From Echinometra lucunter (taxonomy: Eukaryota > Echinodermata > Echinoidea > Camarodonta > Echinometridae), in NCBI GenBank assembly GCA_029962745.1, contig CM057158.1, positions 7,258,179 through 7,322,178 on the forward strand: a DNA stretch of 64,000 bases, given 5' to 3'. The position numbers and the translations under genes are program-made. The notes under the pieces are model-generated. The model worked only from the letters and a program-made list of their open reading frames with translations, was not told the origin of the DNA and did not search any database. Below, one piece after another: positions 49,812-61,055 of the stretch. The number at the start of each line of letters is the position of its first letter. Within the stretch, counting starts at the first letter, position 1.

Positions 49812-50906
49812 AAGGAGAATGAAACCCTGGGGGAAAAAATCAATTTTAATGAAAAGAGAGGATAGAGAGGAGCAGTTTTAAAAAAACTGCCATCAACATC
49901 ACTTATGAAATGAGAAAGTTATGAAAGTTTAAAAAGTCTCAATTTACTTTCTATGGTGATCCTGAAATTGGCAGTGTTGCTTCAAAATGGCAGATTTAGA
50001 AGGACAACTGCTGGCTAGCGACAGACGTGTTGCCATTTTCGTATTTCAGTTTAAGGCTATATTTGTGTGTGAATCCACTTAGTTTTTTATCCTTCAGCTA
50101 GATCATTGGCAATAATATGTTTTCAGTAATGTTGACTAAAGTTTCCTTCATTTGAAGATTACTTCGAATTTTAAGTCTAATTCGATGAACTTTGTCACTC
50201 ACGGGGCAGGTGGTAAAGGCGCTGTCAGAGAGGAAGGGAATGGGGATACGGGGTGTGTCGGACACTTATTTCCAGTATTGTTTTACGAAGAACATGCTTC
50301 AAACATAACTATATCAACACAGCATTTGTCATTCAGAATATTTTTCATCATAAATCATAATAGATTCCTGAAAAACACATGCGAACTTGTTCAAATTCTC
50401 TGAGATGAAACTTGTCCAGCTCCAACCGATCAACACTGTCCGTACGAGCGCTAGCTCGTCCATAGACACACGTACAAAAAGAAAATGGCAACACGTCTGT
50501 CGCAGCCGATGTTGAAGAACAACTTTCCATATGTTTGTACACAACATTTCATATTTTTCCCATTATCTCTCACAGTGCAGCTTGTCTCCTCAGCTCAAGA
50601 TATATCATGGGAAAATGTCTTTGATACATCATATCTTGAGCTAAGATGCAGACAAGCAGCATCTTAAGAGATAATAGAGAAAATGTGAAAATTTGTGTAA
50701 AACATATTGAGATGTTATCCTTCTAAACCTTCTATTTTGAAGCAACATTGCTAATTTGAGGGTTGCCATAAAAAGTAAATTGGGACTTTTCAACTTTCAT
50801 AACCTTTTCATTTTGTACCCGGTTTTGATGGAACTTTTAAAAAATTGCTTCTCTCTATCCTCTCTTTTCATTAAAATGGATATTTCCCCAGCGTTTCATT
50901 CTCCTT
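49812..50906. mobile_element. 1.1-kb DNA element with ~200-bp terminal inverted repeats
   Basis: The left end aaggagaatgaaaccctggg is matched by the reverse complement of the right end (aaggagaatgaaacgctggg). The match continues through attttaatgaaaagagagga, gttatgaaagttgaaaagtc and tgttgcttcaaaat for about 200 bases, and further blocks pair inward (atggcaacacgtctgtcg with cgacagacgtgttgccat). The core has no transposase. A separate strong hairpin lies inside at about 50530-50710. Confidence 0.82.
50530..50710. repeat. Internal hairpin of the 49.8-50.9 kb element
   Basis: Blocks pair in order around a centre near 50612: tcatatttttcccattatct with agataatagagaaaatgtga, gcagcttgtct with agacaagcagc, and agctcaagatat with atatcttgagct. 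The outer arms match only loosely. Confidence 0.7.
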
Positions 50907-51349
50907 GAAAATACTGCTATGAATTTTTTGCACATTCAATTGAATTCTGGTGAGAGCTTTTTAAAAAAATTCATTCTTGGTTGAGTTCTTTTTGTATCTT
51001 TATGCCATTCTTCCCTGTTTAAAAGCTGTGTAATGATTAATATTCTTTCTTTTTGAAAAGTCGTTTGTTTGTATATTTTCTTGGCATAAGTGTGCTTGAA
51101 ACAGTCTGAAATATTTCACACAGAGTACTCTCTGCTTGTACTCTAACCTTGAAATATAAAAAGAGATGTGGAACCCTTTCTTCAGCTCTTGTTCATACAA
51201 TTATTACATGATTTAGAGAAGGATTTACTCAAACTGCTGTTATGGACTGACTTTTCAAATGTTTCATTGACAATGTTAAGTTTGGACTTGAGAAAGAATG
51301 ATCTTGCTTCATTTGCATGCATATGTACAAATCATTTGCCACAGTGTGG

Positions 51350-51849
51350 NNNNNNNNNNNNNNNNNNNNNNNNNNNNNNNNNNNNNNNNNNNNNNNNNNN
51401 NNNNNNNNNNNNNNNNNNNNNNNNNNNNNNNNNNNNNNNNNNNNNNNNNNNNNNNNNNNNNNNNNNNNNNNNNNNNNNNNNNNNNNNNNNNNNNNNNNNN
51501 NNNNNNNNNNNNNNNNNNNNNNNNNNNNNNNNNNNNNNNNNNNNNNNNNNNNNNNNNNNNNNNNNNNNNNNNNNNNNNNNNNNNNNNNNNNNNNNNNNNN
51601 NNNNNNNNNNNNNNNNNNNNNNNNNNNNNNNNNNNNNNNNNNNNNNNNNNNNNNNNNNNNNNNNNNNNNNNNNNNNNNNNNNNNNNNNNNNNNNNNNNNN
51701 NNNNNNNNNNNNNNNNNNNNNNNNNNNNNNNNNNNNNNNNNNNNNNNNNNNNNNNNNNNNNNNNNNNNNNNNNNNNNNNNNNNNNNNNNNNNNNNNNNNN
51801 NNNNNNNNNNNNNNNNNNNNNNNNNNNNNNNNNNNNNNNNNNNNNNNNN
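51350..51849. other. Assembly gap, 500 N
   Basis: Exactly 500 N. The 12 bases before it (GCCACAGTGTGG, 51338-51349) are identical to the 12 bases after it (51850-51861), which suggests that two contig ends overlap and the gap has no real length. Frames spanning the N are artefacts. Confidence 0.95.
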
Positions 51850-52516
51850 GCCACAGTGTGGACTGTGTAGTATTACATTATATTCTCTTGATAAAAAATA
51901 TATATTTCCCTCTTTGCCTTTTTTTTGGGCACATTTCTTGCTTATTTTGCCAGTATTGGCTTCAATTTATTAATCATTTAATTCCAGCTTCTCCTTTGAA
52001 CAACACAATCATTCAAGGTTCATGAATTAAAGTCTCCAGCTGAAGGGCAGGTACTGAAGTCGGCAGTCCACCAAAGTGGAAAACTTGCCTTGATTACTTT
52101 AGACTTAGTGTAAAAGTGGTGTTAAAAATAAGTTAAAGTTTCAGTTATTAAAAGTGGAGCTGGGCCTTTTTCCAAAAAAATGGCTTACCTCTGAGTCTGA
52201 GTCTGAAGTTGTTATATCAAGTAAGAGAGTATGAAGACAATGAGATAGGATTACATTAAAGAATACTGCTTTATGTCCTGTTGTTCTGCTTTGTCAAAGG
52301 AAAACCACACTATCAGGAGACTTGACCAATAAGGGTGTGGGCTACCTAATGTCAATAACAATTGGATAAGACTTTCTGTGCACTTGAACAGATACACAGG
52401 TACTTTGAAAGAGTCACCGGTGTAGGAGTAAAATACCATATTTGGGGAGTGGGAAGCTCATGCCTATAATCACAGAAAGAAAATGAATGAAAAGATATGT
52501 AAAGAAATTAGTTAAG

Positions 52517-52517
52517 A

Positions 52518-52560
<43 letters not shown>

Positions 52561-52566
52561 GGGGGA
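52517..52566. repeat. (GA)n followed by poly-G
   Basis: Uninterrupted gagaga run passing into about 16 G. Confidence 0.95.
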
Positions 52567-53229
52567 GGAGGAGGGAGAGAGAAGGGGGACATAAAAAGAA
52601 GATGGTAGGACATAGGAGTCATTCCGGTACTTTCCATGATCCCTATAAATCATGTTGATTTGTGTTACATCTATGTTGTATTACTTTGTATTCCATCTCC
52701 TTAGTAAGAACCCCCCTCCCCCCCCTCCCCCGCATGTTGCTCCCTGGGTAATTAGACTCTACAGTGTATACCATAGTATGAGAGATGTACAGTGTATCAT
52801 GTTTGTAGTTATGAAATAAGAAAGATTCTCCCTTTGTTTGCAGGTAAAAGAATTTTGTTAACATTATCTTGAACATTTGAGGGAATGTGATTGAAGTGAA
52901 TAGAAATTGATAAAACTAAAGAAAACTATGATTTGTTACAAATACATAAACTTTGTAGGAACTGTTTAAATGTAACATCCTCACATTTCATTGAGGCTGG
53001 TTATATTCAGTATGATTTTGATATTCCCCACTCTCTACCAGCACCACTGTTGTGGAGTGGTAAATGATATTGCTTTCCCTCCTCTATTAATTCCCAGACT
53101 AGATTGATAATTTGCATATATATACCTCAAGCAGCAAGCGACAAACATGTATTGTGTTATCAATTAAGTTTCAGTTCATGCACAGATGGCCAGAGCTGGA
53201 AGTCCCAGCCAGACAGCCACAGGACTGCT

Positions 53230-53580
53230 CCAAACCAATATTGGTGATTAATATTAATGATCACTGCTGCTCATTAGCATAATAGATGCTCTGGCTGTGG
53301 GTAATGCTGTGATAAATTATGCGGGCTGGCATGAATGAACGCACAAGGGTACACGCCCCCTCTGCGGCAGTCGGCTGTTTTGCCATTCACATGTCTGTGG
53401 TGTAGTACTCGGCAGCTCACAAAGCATCGTGGCGTTTCACAATGAGGCATGTGCAGTGTCCATGCTTTGGCCAAGCTGTTCCATGCTACCATGTGGAAAG
53501 CCATCTCTCTCGTCATCTTCTCCAATAAGCTGAACCCCAGTCTTTCTTGCGAAGAGCCATGAATCATTTTTCTTTCCAGG
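53230..53580. promoter_or_regulatory. Candidate intronic regulatory element (weak)
   Basis: This stretch has higher GC and sequence complexity than its surroundings. It starts with clustered homeodomain-type words (gattaatattaatgatcac, cattagcataat) and is unbroken by simple repeats. It also carries a 97-codon minus frame (53274-53567) without a recognisable domain. The call rests on composition and motif density only. Confidence 0.2.
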
Positions 53581-54275
53581 AAAAATTGGATTGTTTGAGA
53601 AGGTTTAGAGCTATCCTTTGCGCTTCATTTGTAGTGAGCTTGCGGTATAATATGTCCATATTTGGTTCTTTGTTTTCTGATTATAATGCAGCTTCTCCAT
53701 TCCCATCTCTCTCTTTCCCTCTTCCCCCATTCCTAAATTTTGACCTTTGACATGATATCTTAAAGCCCTCATCACTCATGTGCAGATTGAGTCGGTAGTC
53801 TGTTGTGTCTTGCAGACAATATAACGTGCAGCTATTATAATTAGGATGCATTAATTCATATACTGGTACATATCTTCTTTTTTTGCAATTTTCTGTTTAA
53901 TGTATTACTGAGAAGTGACAAATTTGACATCTTTTGATATATTTTTTCATCTGAATCCATGAAAAGAAGAAGGTCCATCAAGTGATTTTTCTTCATTTCT
54001 TAATGCTTTAAAAAGTGTTCCACTAAGATTTGCTACTTTATTAGGGATTGTAATGTAAAAAAAAAAGGGTGCTGCATAAAATATGTAGATTATTTTTTTT
54101 AAAGCTTGCATTAATTTCAAAATAGGATACATGTAGTATCTTTGTTACTTTAAGGGGTGTGGTATATGTAAGTTTAATCTTCAGGTCAACTTAAAAATAG
54201 AAATTGATATTGTCTTTGAAGTGTTATTTGTTTGTTTGTGTATCATGGGACAATGAAACAAATAGATATTTGCCT

Positions 54276-54328
54276 TGGCGTGGGAGTGTGTTAATGTGTC
54301 AAGGAGACTCATTAACACTCCCACGCCA
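54276..54328. repeat. Short perfect-stem hairpin
   Basis: TGGCGTGGGAGTGTGTTAATG pairs with cattaacactcccacgcca (19 paired bases, one 2-base bulge) around a 13-base loop. It could be a tiny foldback element or a structured RNA in the GMDS primary transcript. Confidence 0.65.
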
Positions 54329-57300
54329 TAGAGCACTTTTTTAGTAAGGGTTGATTGTCCATTATGCAGATCTTATTACTACATGTATTTCATAAATCTT
54401 CCTGAATAAAATGAAGCAATTAAACAATAGTCGTATTCTATAAGAAATTTATGCTTTTCATTTGTAAGTTGATATCTAGGGTTATGATAGAAAATGATTT
54501 CTTATTTAAGAAGACAACAACAACAAAAAAAACCAACTCATTACATGGCTTTTATTGTTTCATACATTTAAAATTATGGGGAAAAAAACAGCTTGGTGCT
54601 TTCAGTATAATTTTTCAGAATCATGTACACTTATAGCAGGCCTTTTAAATTACAAATAGATTTTTATAGATCAACTGCTGAACTAATGATAAAATGTTCG
54701 ACATAACTTTTTAGATAAAAACATGATTTAGCGATAAAACAGCAAGAAAAGTCACAGCAATAAGATGGTTTAGAAATTATGAAAACATGCACCATCAGTA
54801 AAAGGACAAGTAGGGTGCAACATGTTTCCTGTATTTATTCTGCAAGTTGCGTATGTAACTCTATTGTTGAAAGCCATAAAAACTAAAAAAGACTGAAATG
54901 AGGATATTCCTGTAGAATGAAAGCCTGTGAGACGCACTGCCCATTAGACTTGAAGCCCACAAGACCGAGAATGTTGGTCTCATAAACCATTAGAACAGTT
55001 GTCTGCAGGCCTGTAAGATAGACCTGTATGTTCCTAGTGATGTCTTTCTTTTGTGTTGTAGGTTTCATGGGATGGGAGAGGGGGAGAAAGTTTTCCTTCA
55101 TTGGTACTGTAAAAAAGGTATTGTGGAATTATAACCTAAAATAACACTAAACCAAATAATTAAGCACAAAAATACCTACATAGCAAAAGACTAATGCTTG
55201 TATTGTAACTTTACATAGGCCTTTAGTACATTTTAAATATATATATATTTTTTTACACTGTTTGAATGCAGTGTTTTACACTTGCCAGTCCTGTTGATAT
55301 CCATGGAAACTAAAATGTTGTAGAGAAGTTCACATGTTGTACATTTAGAATATGTTTCACCTTCAAATGTGAATTCATTTTAATTGTGCACACACCAGCT
55401 CAAATTATTCATCAAAATGCAGTACATTTCAGTCAGATTGAAACAACCCCCCACCCCCCCCCCAAAAAAAAGAACAGAAAATGATTTTTAGTCATGTGAA
55501 AATAATTGTGCAGACAATGAAAATCCTTGGTCATGGAAAGACTAATGCTGTCAGCATCATAGAACACCATGAATTACCTTTCCAAAACTGATATTTTTTT
55601 CACTCAGTTTGTTTTTCATAATGTGTATGGACCTTGAAAGCAAACTGTTGAGCAAATAATGATTTAGGTACAGAAAAATATTACGGATGAAGAGGAAAAC
55701 TCCACTGTACTGATGCAGTTTCACATATTAGTTGGCGTGGATGCTCATTAATGCTGTTTGAACAGCCCTCGTTTGGGAAGTGACGATGCTTGTTACGTTT
55801 GCATAGAAAATGAGTTCTATTTTTAGCTTTCATTGAGCGATTCTCGCCAATCTCTCTTTCTCCCCTAGCCGGTCTGTTATACTACTACCACCATATGCAT
55901 GGTATGTGCTGAGCATTCAACTTTCCCCAATGGGTTGTGTATGGAATAGAATCAGGGAATGGCATTCTTCTTACTAAAAAAAAGCCTGAGCTGTAGTTTT
56001 AGGAGGAGGTCATTATGTGAGAGAAAATATAGTTTACAAGAAAATATAGTTTACCTGTACTTCAGTATATTGCAGTCATTGGGATTGTAGGGGTCTGTAT
56101 CATACAGGTGTTCTTTGATTTTATTTCATTAATTTATTCTCACTTGTGGGAGGTAACACACGATCACTGTCAGACTCAGAGAGAATTTTTTTTTTAAATT
56201 GGGGTTCATATGATTACATAATATTCAAAGCATTACCCACATTCCCCACCATTATCACTTGGTAAGTAGGTGTGAAAGTGAAGGAGAAAGTAAAAGTTTG
56301 ATTTTTTTCTCTCTGTCCAAATTATGAAATTATGAGTATAATCATATTAAAAGAAATTCCTAAAAACATCAGTTATAAATGATATGAATCCAATATAATC
56401 CAAACTGATGAAGTCTCAAAGATACCTGTATTTCAAATAGCACTTTTTCTTGCATTTACAAATCACTTCACACATTTCTTCCTGGTTAAGGCAATGTAGC
56501 CATATTTAGACCTTCTTTTCATACAGAATAATTAAGCCGATAAATTGCATTTATGCTTGAAATTTACCTGTTTGAATTGAGAACAAGAGCAACATTGGAA
56601 ACATACAAGTGCAGATAACATGTTTTAAATAAATTATTCAGAAGAGAAACACATTGTAGTGTTGCAACTGTTGCACTGCGGGTCATTGGATGTGTATAGT
56701 GGAAATGCACGAAATGCATTTCCCATCCTAGTTCATATAAAATCTAAATACCAAGGGTCAAGCAAGGCCTGGGAATCCTGCTATTTGCATCGTCCCTTGT
56801 TAGATTACGGATCATTAAAGATCTCACCATCAAGAAACCTGGGAAAAAATAATGAGCGGAAGAAAACAAACATGCAATATTTTCCCTCAGTTGCATGTAT
56901 TATGTTCAGTATAGGTATACTACAAATTGAGACTTTTCTTCAGTTTTGTCAGCTTTGTGTGTAACGTAAATGTACAACATGAATATAAGACTAAGTTTGC
57001 ATTAAATGTGTGTGCAATATGTACATGTACTTAACAAGGCCGTGAAGTAATTCATGTAATGGTGCTTACGAGTAAGGTTCCTTTTTCTGAGACCAAGTTT
57101 ATCATTTTAGGAAATCATACGAAGTTTGGTTACAGATAATATTTATCCATGTGCATTGTGAACCTGCATGCTGTGCTTGCATTTGTGTGAATGGACTCCC
57201 CCAAAGAGAGATTTTAATTCATATTCAAATCTCCCTTTTTTTGATGTATTATGAATGAACTTATACCATTATTACAAGCATTGATTATGATTCAGACAAG

Positions 57301-57720
57301 TAGAAATAGATCTATTATAGGAGCCACACCCAAAGGACCCAAACTACTATGCATGCACCATGTATTCTTTTCCCTATGAGCATTGAGGCATGAATATTTG
57401 AAACCAGTGTCCCAGAACATTTGCACTGCTCTATAAATCACACAATTTGGGATTGGGCAAATGATACGCCACTGTACATTTATCTTTTATTGCAGTCAGG
57501 GGTATTCTCTGAACATGCTGTGGTTTTTCTTTTTTTCCAAAGCTGTATCATTTCCCATTTTCATGTCTCCAGACACATATATCCCAATGATTTGGGATTC
57601 ACTAATTTTTGTAAAGATTTTGAAAGATTAGAAAGATGTAAAGAATCCACTAAGGTTTTGAAAAGATGACCAAGCCACCCTGAAAGCTGTCGAATGTGAA
57701 ATCAGTTTGAAAAAAAAAAT

Positions 57721-57870
57721 GATTTAGATATTATTAAATCATTTCTATATGCTGGACCATTCCTATGGAGTAAGCTCCCACTAGATATTCATAATCTATC
57801 CTCTCTCAGTAACTTCAAGACCTCACTAAAAACCTGGTTATTTAGACAAGATTTTTCATTATCAAATGTA
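57721..57870 (+). pseudogene. LINE reverse-transcriptase C-terminal fragment (CR1/L2 type)
   Basis: Plus-strand translation gives AGPFLWSKLPLDIHNLSSLS then NFKTSLKTWLFRQDFS. This is the characteristic end of CR1/L2/Rex-type LINE proteins (GP.LWN.LP..I....SL..FK..LK..LF). The fragment is 5'-truncated: upstream sequence is not homologous and includes an A run. The DNA after it (to about 57960) is probably the LINE tail, and a MITE lies directly behind it. It is dead. Confidence 0.75.
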
Positions 57871-57980
57871 ACCTTTATCTCTTTTATCATATTTCGTCTG
57901 TTTTTACAAAGTGATGGATACAAGATAAATCGCAAATTTTTCAGTTTTGATTTTTTTGCATTTCTGGACATCTTTCACTG

Positions 57981-58283
57981 AAGGCCCCGTCACATATTAG
58001 GAATAGAGCTAACGAATGCCTATCGAACAGCTATTTTTTGGAAAAGTCCAGATACGCTCAAATATGCTCAAATTCTCGGCCACAATAGGGTTCTATATTT
58101 TTGAACATGTCCAAAATAGAAAATTGGCTCCAGCGTATGTCTGCGAACACCTACGAACAGCTAACGAATACCACGTACGTCAAACGTGTCGCGCACGAAC
58201 GGCAACGAACACGAACACATGTCCAAATTTTCGAATATGTTAGGCATTCGTTGGCTCGATTTGCTAATATGTGACGGGGCCTT
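57981..58283. mobile_element. 303-bp MITE with AAGGCCCCGTCACATATTA termini
   Basis: The left end AAGGCCCCGTCACATATTAG and the right end TAATATGTGACGGGGCCTT are perfect inverted repeats of 19 bases. Inside are further pairs (cgaatgcc-atcgaac with ggcattcg) and repeated cgaacag/cgaac words. No coding content and no clear target duplication. Confidence 0.82.
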
Positions 58284-58374
58284 AACGTCTTGAACCTCAA
58301 AGAGTTTCAGACCGTAATAATGTCTAATTACGTAACTATGGCAATGATGTCGACAAGAAAATACCTAGTAAAAG

Positions 58375-58625
58375 GATTTTCTGTTTTCATGAAGTGACGG
58401 CTTTCAGCTGTCTGGTATGTTTTGCGTGTGTGGCTGAGTTCCGTCACTTCGTGAAAAAAAATAAAAGAGCTCATCTTTGATTTGAATACGTGATCGCGCA
58501 CAATTAGGTCAAATGCGCGCTCATCAAGTCCCATTTGTTTAACAAGCGTGCGGCTGAGATCCGTCACTTCGTGAAAACAAAATCACAGCGGGACCTTGAA
58601 TTTTGTGTTTTCATGAAATGATGGC
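58375..58625. repeat. Cluster of four ~25-bp gtcacttcgtgaaaa boxes, two in each orientation
   Basis: The word tttcatgaagtgacgg (about 58384) and its variant tttcatgaaatgatgg (58609) lie outside. Between them are two direct copies of the complement, ggctgagttccgtcacttcg (58431) and ggctgagatccgtcacttcg (58551), each followed by tgaaaa. The arrangement is symmetrical and looks like the ends of one or two decayed inverted-repeat elements. Confidence 0.6.
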
Positions 58626-59549
58626 AATGTTTACACCTTGTTTTCTTCTAAAATAGATGTTAAAAGGAAAATGTGATTTTTGTAACATTGTATTAGTTTG
58701 TGTTTGTTTGATTTTATGAGTGTTGGGCCCTACCTCAAGTGTCTGTTCTATGCTCATGAACTTGTTGTTCCCAGAACACTACAACACTGACTAAAGAAAT
58801 GGAAAAAAACAACAGCAACAACAGAACCAACTCCCCCCCCCAAAAAAAAAAAAAAAAAAATTAGAATGTGTATATATAGATTGAAAGAAATTCAGCGTAA
58901 TGTGCCTCTTCTCAGTTGAGTTATTGTCAACATTACAGTGTGCATTTTTGTTGGATAAGTCATTTCGGTACATGGTTAAAAGAGAACCCCCACTTTTATT
59001 CCCTTTTGGGGTTCAATGTCTGTACATATAACTCGCCTGGTCTTACAATACAACTGTATTTTGTCTACCATCAGTTACGTATAGCTTTGTGGAGTCCAAA
59101 TCAAGTGGGGAAAGACATACATGTAAGCTTCTTATAAGGAGAATAGTGTGATCAACCATATCAAATGCGTTTTGTCTTTCATTCAGTTGCTTCTTTAATC
59201 TTTTACTCTGCAAACAATTCAATTCATTCTCCTCAACCAGTCTTGTTTGACATTATCAAAAGAGCAATAGAATGCTATGGCCTAAATCCTGTCTCTTTCT
59301 CACTAATGATATTGTTGAAACATTACCCATTCTTACTTAAATGGTTGAAAATGTACTTAAAAGTATTTTTGCTGTAACAATATTGAAGTTTGGGGCAATA
59401 TTGTCCCATGTTATCCATTGCCCCTTTTGAACATACATACATGCATGTAGGTATTATTGTAGGACATTTTCTTCATCATTCATCAATTTCTATGATTTTG
59501 TTTTCATCATTATCTAATGAACTTTTCTCTCTCTTTTTCATTTGTATAG
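58626..59549. other. Intronic, no feature except poly-A
   Basis: Poly-C/poly-A at 58833-58860; otherwise AT-rich sequence leading to the pyrimidine-rich acceptor of GMDS exon 2. Confidence 0.6.
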
Positions 59550-59594
59550 GATGGCTCTTATCTGGCTGAATTCCTGATTGAGAAGGGTTATACA
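59550..59594 (+). CDS. GMDS: GDP-mannose 4,6-dehydratase, exon 2
   Basis: A 45-base exon between acceptor ttttcatttgtatag and donor gtgagtat encodes DGSYLAEFLIEKGYT in phase 0. It completes the NADP-binding motif begun in exon 1 (TGITGQ + DGSYL) and the following helix of the Rossmann fold. Human GMDS has a nearly identical segment, which makes the assignment secure. The small exon is easily missed by frame-based searches because it is only 15 codons long. Confidence 0.95.
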
Positions 59595-60242
59595 GTGAGT
59601 ATAAGTTTCATGAAAAAATATTTCTTGAAGTCTTTATTCTAAGTGCACTTAGTAGAATCTCTTGCTTTTGGTTCTCTCATCTCAAAAACTCTGTGGTCTC
59701 TAACCTCAGAAAGTCGTACAGAAAGTTGGAAATCATTGATTTGAGAATCAACGTAATTTTACTTGCAATTGAATACGAATGACAGCCCTTGCTAACTCTA
59801 TTAGCTAGTCACCACATGTTGCAAAAATATATATATCATTTACTGTTAGGTATTTCTTTTTGTATGATTATAAGTTATGTTGTTTTACATATCCACATTT
59901 TTATTTCCTTTTCTGCTTATTATGCCTCCCTCTCTATCTCTCTGTTTATTTTGATGTTTCAGGAATTGCTCCTGTAACAAATGTATATTTGTCTGAACTT
60001 ATACATACAACATACACTTTAGGTTCATAGGATTCTGGGAGAGCTTGTACTTCCAAGGCAGGGCTTGTCAGACTTGTCACATTACATCGTCTGTTGTGCC
60101 CCACGGGAGCGTAGACTCTGTGTCGAAGTATGCGAGTTGATGCCCTTTAGGCTCTGAGCATGTGACATAATTTGTCATATTGTAGTTTGACCATGTTTCA
60201 CAACCAACCCTTTTAACCATACTTGTTTTTTTATGTTCATAG
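59595..60242 (+). other. GMDS: GMDS intron 2
   Basis: 648 bases from gtgagtat to tttttttatgttcatag; AT-rich with no other feature. Confidence 0.9.
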
Positions 60243-60330
60243 GTCCACGGAATCATTAGGAGGGCGAGTACCTTCAACACTGGACGCATCTCACACCTCT
60301 ACAAGGACCCAAAGACACATGAAAGTGGAT
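60243..60330 (+). CDS. GMDS: GDP-mannose 4,6-dehydratase, exon 3
   Basis: The 88-base exon encodes [20 protein letters not shown] then KDPKTHESG plus the first base of a split codon, and is followed by donor gttagtat. VHGI.RR.S.FNTGRI.HLY is the diagnostic GMDS segment after the first Rossmann strand-helix unit; the RR pair lies near the NADP phosphate in this family. The expected continuation (the KLHYGDLTD region) was not found before base 64000, so the gene continues to the right. Together the three exons encode the first 64 residues of a protein that is usually about 350-370 residues long. Confidence 0.95.
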
Positions 60331-60674
60331 GTTAGTATTGATTAGGAGCTGTGGAGTCAAGAAAGTGATGGACCAAAACATGTTGTGGCAACTTCAGCCC
60401 TGGCCTTTATTTTGCGAAAGATATGTGGTCAAGGTTAAGGTTGCGTAGGGTATTAGGTTTGATTTTTAGATTTATGTTAGCATCGTCACTGAAATTTGCA
60501 TGAGGTTAGGTAGAATGCTGGGCCCATGTTTGAAGTTAGGGATTTGGCTAGTATGTGTGTAGTTCTGAGAAATAGATTGTGGAGCTCTTGCCACACTCAC
60601 TTGTGTCGTACATTTTGGCATTGTCTTCTTTACTGCGTATGTGGGAATTGAAGAAAGTAGACAGTTGTGAAGAA

Positions 60675-61055
60675 AAGGGGGTAGATTCTAGCACCTTTTT
60701 TTTATAGAGAAGAAAAGTTTCAGCATTTGAATGTGAAGAAAACATATTCTGCTGAGTGTAGACAGGCTTTGCTTTTTCATAGAGTTTATACCCTTCTTGT
60801 TCTCAAGACATTAGATGTGTAAGGAGAAATACTGGAATGAAGGGCAGAAGATTTTAGCACCTTCTCAGACAAGGGTGTTATATGAAAAGGTGTTATATCA
60901 CCTGTAAGGAGCAGTAGGATAGTGACACTTTATGAGCAAAAGGTGTAATATTTTGATACCTCTGTGTAGGTGTAAGATTCTATCACCAATTTAAAGAGAA
61001 TGTGTTTTCATTTGTGCTCCTTGTAATATAAGGGTGTTAGATTCCTGTACCCTTG
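60675..61055. repeat. Degenerate repeat of gtgttagattctagcacctt-like words
   Basis: Variants recur about eight times with poor spacing, for example gtagattctagcacctt, agattttagcaccttct, ggtgttatatcacct, ggtgtaagattctatcacc and ggtgttagattcctgtaccctt. Many copies are themselves partly palindromic (aggtg...cacct). Confidence 0.5.

Larger units (their letters stand above)
51862..57720. other. Intronic, no gene recognised
   Basis: Mostly AT-rich. Contains (GA)n then poly-G at 52517-52566, poly-C at 52711-52731, a small hairpin at 54276-54328, and poly-C/A at 55447-55471. A GC-richer, homeobox-word-rich stretch at about 53230-53580 is listed separately. Confidence 0.55.
38732..59549 (+). other. 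GMDS: GMDS intron 1 (about 20.8 kb)
   Basis: Bounded by gtaagaat at the start and ctctttttcatttgtatag at the end. It holds the degenerate minisatellite, nested DNA elements, the 44 kb foldback, the long-TIR element at 49.8-50.9 kb, the assembly gap and a LINE end with a MITE at 57.7-58.3 kb. I found no additional GMDS exon in it. First introns of this size often hold enhancers, but none can be proven here. Confidence 0.85.

Noticed and set aside
51168..52025. Several frames of 180-285 codons
   Set aside because: They run through the 500-N gap and exist only because N has no stop codons.
53274..53567. 97-codon minus-strand frame in GMDS intron 1
   Set aside because: No domain recognised and no convincing splice sites. 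Kept only as part of a weak regulatory candidate.
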